From Spirochaetota bacterium (GTDB lineage Bacteria; Spirochaetota; UBA4802; JAFGDQ01), in NCBI GenBank assembly GCA_034190085.1, contig JAXHTS010000064.1:1-64000 (forward strand): DNA of 64,000 bases, read 5' to 3'. Position numbers and translations under genes: made by a program. Positions 57,095 through 64,000 of this stretch are shown here, piece after piece (positions within the stretch are counted from its first letter, which is position 1; each line of letters opens with the position of its first letter). Under the pieces are notes generated by a model that saw only the letters and a program-made list of their open reading frames with translations, had not been told where the DNA came from and ran no database searches.

Positions 57095-58026
57095 GAATAG
57101 CGATCGTTGGTCCTGGAGCTATGGGGCTTCTCTTATCAGGACTTCTACATAGAGCAGGAGCTATTGTTACTATAATCGATTACTGTAGAGAAAGAGCTAA
57201 TCAGTTAAATAAAAATGGTGTACGATGGCAGGGGATGGATGATGAACAAATTCTTCATTTGAAGGTCACAGTTGGAATGGAGGACCCACTTAACACTGAC
57301 CTCGTAATACTGTGCGTAAAGGCATATCAGACCGAATCTGCTATTCTTGAGCTTGTGCAGGTAAATTACCAGGGCCCAATATTAACATTACAAAATGGCG
57401 TTGGCAATGTGGAAACGATACTAAGTCATATGCCGGATGCGAAGATTATTGCAGGAATAACCTCCGAAGGGGCTACACTTATTGATATTGATCATGTCCG
57501 ACATGCGGGAAAAGGTGAAACCTCCTTTGGCTCCGTTAAATCCGATCATCCTGAGGATTCATTTTTAAATAAATTATCCAAACTCTTCAATGATGCTGGC
57601 ATTAAAACAGGAATTGCAAGTGAGGTTGATAATTTAATCTGGGGTAAACTACTCATAAATGTTGGCATAAACGCACTAACAGCAATCCTTCGCATTCGAA
57701 ATGGGCAGCTTCTTGAGATTCAACCAGTCCGAGATTTGATGTCTGATCTTGTGATAGAGGCATATAGTGTAATTGAAGCCAAGGGAGTCACCCTACCCTA
57801 CCCTGATCCAGTCTCAAGGGTTGAAGAAGTCTGTCGAATGACAGCGGATAACATCTCATCAATGCATCAGGATATACTTCGTGGCAGTCGTACAGAGATT
57901 GATTATATAAACCAGGCAATATATTCCGAAGGCAAATCACTGGGGATACCCTGCCCTCTTAACAGAACTATGGCCCTCCTTATTCAAGGATTGGAGCATT
58001 CAATTCAGAGTCAAGATTCTCCTTAA
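57091..58026 (+). CDS. panE: 2-dehydropantoate 2-reductase (PanE/ApbA family)
   Basis: 311 aa. It begins with the NADP motif IVGPGAMGLLLSG, has ILTLQNGVGN, and contains the catalytic-Lys block LIWGKLLINVGINALTAI and the C-terminal SSMHQDILRGSRTEID. It reduces ketopantoate to pantoate. It overlaps panB by four bases, and it lies inside the GRE island converging with GRE7. Confidence 0.92.
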   Translation: MRIAIVGPGAMGLLLSGLLHRAGAIVTIIDYCRERANQLNKNGVRWQGMDDEQILHLKVTVGMEDPLNTDLVILCVKAYQTESAILELVQVNYQGPILTLQNGVGNVETILSHMPDAKIIAGITSEGATLIDIDHVRHAGKGETSFGSVKSDHPEDSFLNKLSKLFNDAGIKTGIASEVDNLIWGKLLINVGINALTAILRIRNGQLLEIQPVRDLMSDLVIEAYSVIEAKGVTLPYPDPVSRVEEVCRMTADNISSMHQDILRGSRTEIDYINQAIYSEGKSLGIPCPLNRTMALLIQGLEHSIQSQDSP

Positions 58027-58038
58027 TCTGTTATCATT

Positions 58039-58078
58039 GTGTACAGGAATAGATATTATTGAGTCCACCCCTGTACAC
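58039..58078. terminator. Inverted repeat between convergent panE and GRE7
   Basis: GTGTACAGG (58039-58047) and CCTGTACAC (58070-58078) are perfect complements around a 22-base loop, in the 73 bases between the two stops. Confidence 0.5.
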
Positions 58079-58099
58079 TAATAATATTATAATATAAGC

Positions 58100-60622
58100 C
58101 TAGCCCAAACCTTGTATTGTCCTCTGTATGATGTTATCCTGCGTCTTGCGGCTGATATCCACAAAATGCGCGCTGTAGCCTGCCACGCGAACGATCACCT
58201 CCTGATACTGCTCGGGATCCTTCTGTGCTGCCCTGAGGGTCGCATCATCTATCATGTTGAACTGAACGTGATCCAATCCCAGATCAGCCCAGGTCTTCAT
58301 GTAGGACTTCCATAATTGATACCCCTTCTCTCCGGAGAGCTGAGCTGGTGATAACCTTTGATTCAACAAAAATGACCTGCCATCGCTTACATGATCTATC
58401 TTTCCGCAAGATTTCAGCACCGCAGTAGGTCCTTTTTTATCGAGCCCTGGACCTGGCGATATACCACCATCATACAGCGCATCTCCCAATCTTCTACCAT
58501 TGGGAAGTGCATGCACCATATTAGCAAAATGAATATTCCCACTCACATTCTCAGGCAATGCAGGCCATGTGTTACCAGATGGACATCTTACCTCCCTCGA
58601 ATGCCTAGCCACCTCCCTAAGACATCTTACCATAATCTCATCCACATAATCTTCGTCATTGCCCCACTTGGGAGCATTCTTCACAAAGTCCATGCGCATC
58701 CCTTCCTTGCCTTCCCAATCGTTCTCCAATGCCTCAACAAGCTCTTTCATCGTATACTTCTTCTCATCAAAGATTAATCTCTTTACTGCCGCTAAGCTAT
58801 CAGCATTCTCAGTCCATGTGAAGAAGGTAATCCAAGCATTGCCTCTCTCTATCGATGGGTCAACTGCGTCAAGACCACTCTCGATACTCTTCTCTGATAT
58901 AGCCGAGAGAAATGGTCGGCCATAATATTCTGGACTCTTCACTCTACCACGATTTACTATTCGTGTTGCGAAATTCACAATCCACTCCATCTGCTTTACC
59001 CATGCCTGAAACAGTTCTTCAAAATCTGCAAATTTCCTGGCATCCCCTGTTTTGGGTCCCATCTGCATATTTATACATCTGTCAAAACCATTATGAAGAG
59101 CATACTCAATCATCTTAGATGTATTCAACGTAGCTGTTGCCATTCTAGCTGGTTGAAAACCATGCTTCGTAGCAGGGCATGGCGACATGCAGGCCTGGTG
59201 TACCCATGTTCTCATCTCCTCCAAGGGATGGCTGTGCCAGTGCATACCATTGGCAATTAACACCGGATCATTGCGTATGCTGGGATACCCCAATCCATGC
59301 CGTATGCACTCGAATACCTCCCTCATCACCTCATCTGACACCTGTGGATGCCATCTGAATCCAAAGGTAGGCCCTGATACACGCACTAGCCTTGCAGCCT
59401 GCAAGAGTGCTATGGTCAGGTCATTGCATGCATCGCTTCCATCGAGTTTAACTCCGCCTAAAGTCCATATCCATGTACCGGCTATACCCTGAACCCCCTC
59501 AGACGCGAATCGTGGAGCATATCCTCCCACTTCATGGCAGCGAATCATAAACTCACCAACAAGATCAAGCGCCTCCTCCTTGGTTAGACATTTATCAATG
59601 TTTACATCTTGATTATAATATGGCCAATGATAATAATCAGGTCGAGATGGCCATGCCCCCTCTAAATCCTCAAATCTGGTCCATATTTGTATAAAATGAT
59701 CATATTGCAATGACTCCTGAAAAGTCCTCGGTAGTTTATTAGGCACCCTCTTACAGGTCTCCTCTATCCTTAAGAGTTCTTCCCTACGCCTTGGATCGGA
59801 TTCAAAATTCTCAGCAACAATCTTTGCTAACCTAGCATATCTTTTCGACATCCTGATGCAGGCCTCAAGTATAATCTGCATGGCCTCCCAATTGGTCAAC
59901 CTGTCATAGAGCGGAAGGATGTCCGGCCCAGGATTGCCGTCAATCCTTTCCTCAGCATCATCTATTTTTTCCTGTATCTCATCTATTATGTCTTCAAATG
60001 CCCTCTTCCCTGTCATAAAATATTCATAGTCCTTACCGGCATAACCGAAACTACCACCAATAGGAAGCCCCCACATAACAACAGTACTCATGAGTTTAAC
60101 AGCCTCTTCACTGGAGAGTTCCCTAAACACCTTCCCAAGATTATCTCTTGGCCCCCAGTAGTTGTTGAGTTCAGCCATAGTCTCAAGCGATTCATCCTGA
60201 GGCTCAGGTATAATAACTGGGTCATTATATATCTCCTCATTAAGGAAGCTTGCTATGTCCGGATGCCACATAAGAGTATTTGGAAGACTCCCATAATATC
60301 CAACAAGCTGAGCATGATCAGTAATAAAGATTGTTATGTTATCAAAAACGTACGAAAGCGCCTTTGCCCTTCTCATAATTATCGGCTCATTTTCGTTTTC
60401 TTTCCAGGCCTCTGTGAATAAGAGCGGTCTTTCAAGATCAACCTTGAGCCCTGGCTCATACATTCCCCCCTTTTTCCCTTTCTTCCAAACTGCTTTCCTG
60501 AGATAATCGAGTCTTTCGGATCTCTTCTTCTCTGCTACCCACCACCATTCCCTGCTCTTCTCAAGTTCCTTTAAACTTTTCTTTTTAAGTACTTCAGTAA
60601 CTCTAAGTGCTTCTGGTTCCAT
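58100..60622 (-). CDS. GRE7: alkyl/benzylsuccinate synthase alpha-subunit-like glycyl radical enzyme
   Basis: 840 aa with Cys478 (ACMSPCPATKHG), Arg493 (FQPARM) and Gly815. First subtype (WGLP, RELSSEE, NAW), but the loop after the Arg reads ATATLN rather than ASTTLN. Two otherwise fixed sites differ: HWHSHP for HWHGHP and RVSGP for RVSNP. The pocket segment reads CHEVGGYAPRFASEGVQGI. GGGAGGT precedes the ATG. A second, perfect AAAGGAGGTGA lies about 77 bases upstream with no frame of its own. Only 103 bases separate it from GRE8 and no terminator is seen between, so the two may share a transcript. Confidence 0.85.
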   Translation of the reverse strand: MEPEALRVTEVLKKKSLKELEKSREWWWVAEKKRSERLDYLRKAVWKKGKKGGMYEPGLKVDLERPLLFTEAWKENENEPIIMRRAKALSYVFDNITIFITDHAQLVGYYGSLPNTLMWHPDIASFLNEEIYNDPVIIPEPQDESLETMAELNNYWGPRDNLGKVFRELSSEEAVKLMSTVVMWGLPIGGSFGYAGKDYEYFMTGKRAFEDIIDEIQEKIDDAEERIDGNPGPDILPLYDRLTNWEAMQIILEACIRMSKRYARLAKIVAENFESDPRRREELLRIEETCKRVPNKLPRTFQESLQYDHFIQIWTRFEDLEGAWPSRPDYYHWPYYNQDVNIDKCLTKEEALDLVGEFMIRCHEVGGYAPRFASEGVQGIAGTWIWTLGGVKLDGSDACNDLTIALLQAARLVRVSGPTFGFRWHPQVSDEVMREVFECIRHGLGYPSIRNDPVLIANGMHWHSHPLEEMRTWVHQACMSPCPATKHGFQPARMATATLNTSKMIEYALHNGFDRCINMQMGPKTGDARKFADFEELFQAWVKQMEWIVNFATRIVNRGRVKSPEYYGRPFLSAISEKSIESGLDAVDPSIERGNAWITFFTWTENADSLAAVKRLIFDEKKYTMKELVEALENDWEGKEGMRMDFVKNAPKWGNDEDYVDEIMVRCLREVARHSREVRCPSGNTWPALPENVSGNIHFANMVHALPNGRRLGDALYDGGISPGPGLDKKGPTAVLKSCGKIDHVSDGRSFLLNQRLSPAQLSGEKGYQLWKSYMKTWADLGLDHVQFNMIDDATLRAAQKDPEQYQEVIVRVAGYSAHFVDISRKTQDNIIQRTIQGLG

Positions 60623-60725
60623 TTACTTATACCTCCCTTCATTTTTTTAAATAAGTTTACAATTATAAATATAAAATTTTATCTCAACAAAAAATCAATC
60701 ACCTCCTTTAGCCGCATTTTTATAT

Positions 60726-63248
60726 CTATCCTAACCCTTGTATTGTCCTCTGTATAATATTATCCTGCGTTTTGCGGCTGATGTCCACAAAATGCGCGCT
60801 GTAACCAGCCACACGAACAATAACCTCCTGATACTGCTCTGGGTCCTTCTGCGCTGCACGAAGGGTCGCGTCATCTACCATATTGAATTGCACATGATCC
60901 AATCCCAAATCAGCCCAGGTCTTCATGTAGGACTTCCATAACTGATACCCCTTCTCCCCTGAGAGCTGAGTTGGAGAGAGTCTCTGATTCAACAGGAATG
61001 CCCTTCCATCACTCACATGATCTATCTTTCCGCAAGATTTCAGCACTGCTGTAGGCCCCCTTTTGTCTAATCCCGGCCCCGGTGATATGCCGCCATCGTA
61101 CAGGGCATCTCCCAACTTTCTTCCATTGGGTAAGGCATGTACCATATTTGCAAAATGTATATTTCCGCTCACGTTCTCAGGTAACGCAGGCCAATTGTTG
61201 CCAGAGGGACACTTAATCTCTTTGGAATGCCTGGCCACCTCTCTCAGGCATCGTACCATTATTTCATCAGCATTATCATCATCATTTCCCCATTTAGGAC
61301 CATTTTTTACAAAATCCAATCTCATCACCTCTTTGCCATCCCAGTTAGCCTCCAAAGCATCCAACAATTCATCCATTGTGTATTTCTTTTCATCAAATAC
61401 CAATTTCTTTACCGCTGATAGACTATCTGCATTCTCTACCCATGTAAAGAATGTAATCCATGCATTACCCCTCTCTATTGATGGTTCTAATGCATCCAAT
61501 CCACTCTCAACACATCTTTCGGAAATTGCGGAAAGATATGGACGACTATAAAATTCGGGACTCTTCACTCGACCACGGTTAACTACCCGAGTTCCAAAGT
61601 TTGTCATCCACTCCATCTGCTTTACCCATGCCTGGAAAAGCTCTTCAAAATCCTTAAACGTCCTTGCATCACCCGTCTTAGGCCCCATCTGCATCTTGAT
61701 GCAATTATCGAATCCATTATGCAGGGCATATTCAACCATTTTTGAACAATTTAGGGTTGTCGATGCCATGCGACAGGGTTGATAGCCATGCTTAGTAGTC
61801 GGAGCTGGAGACATGCAGGCCTGATGTACCCATGTTCTCATCTCTTCCAAGGGATGTCCATGCCAGTGCATACCATTGGCAATCAACACCGGATCGTTCC
61901 GTATGCTGGGATACCCCAATCCATGCCGTATGCACTCGAATACCTCTCTCCATACCTCATCCTGTACCTGTGGATGCCACCTGAATCCAAAAGTGGGATT
62001 TGATACACGAACAAGCCTTGCAGCTTGAAGAAATGCAATTGTCAAATCATTGCATGCATCAGTGCCATCCTTATTTACTCCACCAATTGTCCATACATAT
62101 GTACCAGGTATTCCTTGAATACCCTCTGCACCAATTCTTGGGAGATAATAACCCATCTCATTGGAGCGAATCAAAAACTCTCCCACAAGATCAAGCGCTT
62201 CCTCATAAGATATACTTTTCTCTCTGTTTACGTCCTTATCATAATAGGACCAATGATAGTAATCAGGACGGGCAGGCCATGCCCCATCCAAATCTTCAAA
62301 TCTGGAAAATATTTGTATAAAGTGATCATACTGTAGCGATTCCTGAAAGGACCCTGGGGGGCTCTCCGGCACATTCTGACAGGTTTCTGCGATCCTAAGT
62401 AGTTCTTCTTTACGCTTGGGATCGGATTCGAAGTTCTCTGCTATTAGCTGCGCTAATCTGGAATATCTCTTAGCCATCCTAATGCAGGCCTCAAGTATAA
62501 TCTGCATAGCCTCCCAATTGGCTAGCTTATCATAGAGCGGAAGAATATCCGGTCCTGGATTGCCATCTATTTTATCCTCAGCATCATCTATTATTCCCTG
62601 TATCTCATCTATGATATTCCCAAATGCCCTCGTCCCACTCATTAAATATTCATAATCTTTTCCTGCATATCCGAAGCTGCCACCTACTGGTATGCCCCAC
62701 AGAAGGACGGTGCTCATAAGTTTCACCGCCTCTTCACTGGATAATTCTCGAAATACCTTGCCCAGACTATCCCTTGAACCCCAATAATTGTTGATTTCAG
62801 CCATTGTTTTGAGCGATTCATTTTCTGGCTCAGGTATTATAACAGGATCGCTGTATATCTCCTCATTGATAAAACTTGCTATTTCTGGATACCAATAGAT
62901 AGTGTTTGGAAGGCTGCCCAAATATCCAACAAGTTGAGCTTGATCTGTAATGAAGATAGTAATATTATCCAAAACATGCGCTAAAGACTTGGCTCTCCTC
63001 ATCATTATTGGATCATTCTCGTTCTCCTTCCAGGCTTCAGTAAAAAGAAGCGGCCTCTCAAGATCGACCTTTATACCCGGTTCATACATTCCTCCCTTTC
63101 TCCCCTTTTTCCATACTGCTTTTCTCAGATAATCCAGTCGCTTGGACCTCTTCTTCTCAGCAACCCACCACCATTCTTTATCCCTCTCTAACTCATCAAT
63201 GCTCTTCCCATGAGATGCATCACTAATACTTTGATTCTTTTGTACCAT
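60726..63248 (-). CDS. GRE8: alkyl/benzylsuccinate synthase alpha-subunit-like glycyl radical enzyme
   Basis: 840 aa with Cys478, Arg493 (YQPCRM) and Gly815. First subtype: WGIP, RELSSEE, ASTTLN, NAW. It is the only complete copy in which the thiyl motif reads ACMSPAP, losing the second Cys (position 482). Its pocket segment reads SNEMGYYLPRIGAEGIQGI, and PGTYVWT replaces the ATWVWT of GRE1-5. GGGAGG is its ribosome site. Its upstream region contains the terminator of GRE9. Confidence 0.85.
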   Translation of the reverse strand: MVQKNQSISDASHGKSIDELERDKEWWWVAEKKRSKRLDYLRKAVWKKGRKGGMYEPGIKVDLERPLLFTEAWKENENDPIMMRRAKSLAHVLDNITIFITDQAQLVGYLGSLPNTIYWYPEIASFINEEIYSDPVIIPEPENESLKTMAEINNYWGSRDSLGKVFRELSSEEAVKLMSTVLLWGIPVGGSFGYAGKDYEYLMSGTRAFGNIIDEIQGIIDDAEDKIDGNPGPDILPLYDKLANWEAMQIILEACIRMAKRYSRLAQLIAENFESDPKRKEELLRIAETCQNVPESPPGSFQESLQYDHFIQIFSRFEDLDGAWPARPDYYHWSYYDKDVNREKSISYEEALDLVGEFLIRSNEMGYYLPRIGAEGIQGIPGTYVWTIGGVNKDGTDACNDLTIAFLQAARLVRVSNPTFGFRWHPQVQDEVWREVFECIRHGLGYPSIRNDPVLIANGMHWHGHPLEEMRTWVHQACMSPAPTTKHGYQPCRMASTTLNCSKMVEYALHNGFDNCIKMQMGPKTGDARTFKDFEELFQAWVKQMEWMTNFGTRVVNRGRVKSPEFYSRPYLSAISERCVESGLDALEPSIERGNAWITFFTWVENADSLSAVKKLVFDEKKYTMDELLDALEANWDGKEVMRLDFVKNGPKWGNDDDNADEIMVRCLREVARHSKEIKCPSGNNWPALPENVSGNIHFANMVHALPNGRKLGDALYDGGISPGPGLDKRGPTAVLKSCGKIDHVSDGRAFLLNQRLSPTQLSGEKGYQLWKSYMKTWADLGLDHVQFNMVDDATLRAAQKDPEQYQEVIVRVAGYSAHFVDISRKTQDNIIQRTIQGLG

Positions 63249-63293
63249 TTAACTAACCTCCCATTAGTGTAATATTTAATAAATCTAATCCCT

Positions 63294-63333
63294 ATAAAAA
63301 AACCCCCACAATAACTTATAGTAATGTGAGGGT
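63294..63333 (-). terminator. Rho-independent terminator of GRE9
   Basis: On the minus strand ACCCTCACA pairs with TGTGGGGGT (one G-U pair) around a 14-base loop and is followed at once by seven T. It lies about 180 bases after the GRE9 stop and before the GRE8 start. Confidence 0.75.
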
Positions 63334-63508
63334 ATATTGTCTTACATTTCTAACATTCACTACCTCATAATAGTCAAAGCTGCTCATTGTCCTTGGCAAC
63401 ACACTGCAGAGTATTGACTTAAATGAATAGTAATTAACTTAAAGGTATTGGTAGTCAGCTAATTTTATTATAGATATGTATATTAGATTCAAATCGTCTC
63501 CCTGACAT

Positions 63509-64000
63509 CTATCCAATACCCTGAATCGTCCTCTGTATAATATTATCCTGCGTTTTGCGGCTTATGTCCACAAAGTGAGCGCTGTAACCTGCCACGCGAA
63601 CGATCACCTCCTGATACTGCTCTGGATCCTTCTGCGCTGCACGTAGAGTGGCATCATCTACCATATTAAACTGTACATGATCAATTCCCAGATCAGCCCA
63701 TGTCTTCATGTAGGACTTCCATAACTGATACCCCTTCTCTCCGGAGAGCTGAGTGGGAGAAAGTCTCTGATTCAACAGGAATGCCCTTCCATCGCTCACA
63801 TGATCTATCTTTCCGCAAGATTTCAGCACTGCTGTAGGGCCCTTTTTATCCAGTCCTGGACCTGGCGACACGCCACCATCGTATAACGCATCTCCCAGTT
63901 TCCTACCATTTGGCAAAGCATGTACCATAGGAGCGAAGTGAATATTGCCGCTCACATTCTCGGGCAGGGCCGGCCATGTATTTCCCGATGGACAACGTAT
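63509..64000 (-). CDS. GRE9: alkyl/benzylsuccinate synthase alpha-subunit-like glycyl radical enzyme, C-terminal part
   Basis: Partial: the frame runs through the window edge (reading RCPSGNTWPALPENVSGNIH before the apparent internal ATG), and about 164 C-terminal residues are visible. They include DDGVSPGPG-type GGVSPGPGLDKKGPT, DHVQFNMVDDATLRAAQ and the RVAGYS radical loop, ending IQGIG. It has NIHFAPMVHA, a feature of the first subtype. The catalytic Cys lies outside the window. Confidence 0.85.
   Translation of the reverse strand: MRCPSGNTWPALPENVSGNIHFAPMVHALPNGRKLGDALYDGGVSPGPGLDKKGPTAVLKSCGKIDHVSDGRAFLLNQRLSPTQLSGEKGYQLWKSYMKTWADLGIDHVQFNMVDDATLRAAQKDPEQYQEVIVRVAGYSAHFVDISRKTQDNIIQRTIQGIG

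Noticed and set aside
28778-63132. Many 60-170 aa frames antisense to the GRE genes, similar from copy to copy
   Set aside because: They recur only because the GRE sequences are conserved. They have no ribosome sites of their own and are shadows.
63509-63955. A short 148-aa protein starting at an ATG at 63955
   Set aside because: The frame continues to the window edge with sequence matching the other GREs, so this is the end of a full-size gene.
28662-64000. Pyruvate formate-lyase, choline TMA-lyase, glycerol dehydratase or HPA decarboxylase identity for the GREs
   Set aside because: Those have CC or GCVE-type active-site motifs. Here it is CMSP with an Arg 15 residues later, as in succinate synthases.
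1-64000. CRISPR arrays, tRNA or rRNA genes and intact insertion sequences
   Set aside because: None could be recognised by eye on either strand. A dedicated scan would settle it.

Overview
This is an AT-rich bacterial window from an anaerobe. The left half (about 1-28.6 kb) is ordinary chromosome and the right half (about 28.6-64 kb) is an accessory metabolic island. The organism cannot be named from the sequence. Desulfobacterota (former Deltaproteobacteria) is my best guess. The reasons are the adenylate kinase type, the MJ0042/DUF4389 envelope protein, the DUF5320/NifX/Mrp neighbourhood, the TRAP receptor and the fumarate-addition genes. A spirochaete or another anaerobe is not excluded.

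Left half. A PrkA kinase / YeaH (DUF444) / SpoVR stress operon (0.98-5.6 kb) faces radA and a small TSUP permease gene (5.8-7.5 kb, minus strand). Next come a DUF4234 membrane protein and a 700-aa zinc-ribbon/acidic/DUF4389 protein, a MetE/UROD-like protein, a lipoprotein, a signal-peptidase-I-like protein without its catalytic dyad, adenylate kinase, a GMC oxidoreductase, a YdjM-type membrane protein, a CheX-like protein, an alpha/beta hydrolase, a HEAT-repeat protein, a PolB-type exonuclease and a LysE exporter. From 23.5 to 28.6 kb there is a partly decayed NifX / DUF5320 / MinD / Mrp neighbourhood that also holds a TRAP receptor and a metallo-beta-lactamase-fold protein. Two gene remnants lie in it.

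Right half. Nine paralogous glycyl radical enzyme (GRE) genes of about 840 codons dominate: four in tandem on plus (28.66-39.2 kb), two on plus (50.1-55.25 kb), and two complete plus one cut by the window edge on minus (58.1-64.0 kb). All complete copies carry a Cys-Met-Ser-Pro thiyl motif, an Arg 15 residues later, and a C-terminal Arg-Val-Ala-Gly-Tyr-Ser glycyl-radical motif. This is the signature layout of benzylsuccinate/alkylsuccinate synthases, which add hydrocarbons to fumarate. Between the GRE blocks lie an rmlA-rmlC-(CDF transporter)-rmlD-rmlB cluster, ispD, a membrane glycosyltransferase, a pair of family III CoA-transferase genes resembling bbsEF (one subunit lacks the catalytic Asp), and an rseC-like gene and panB-panE. 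No GRE-activating radical-SAM enzyme and no small synthase subunits are visible.

How it fits together (inference). The GREs would activate several substrates by addition to fumarate, the heterodimeric CoA-transferase would activate the resulting substituted succinates, and PanB/PanE could help supply CoA. The copies fall into two active-site subtypes, while other positions are homogenised according to which cluster a gene sits in. Several copies end at their own terminator. GRE5 has four 11-bp tandem repeats placed like a PhoB/OmpR-type operator. Together these suggest a diversified, differentially expressed substrate-activation array.
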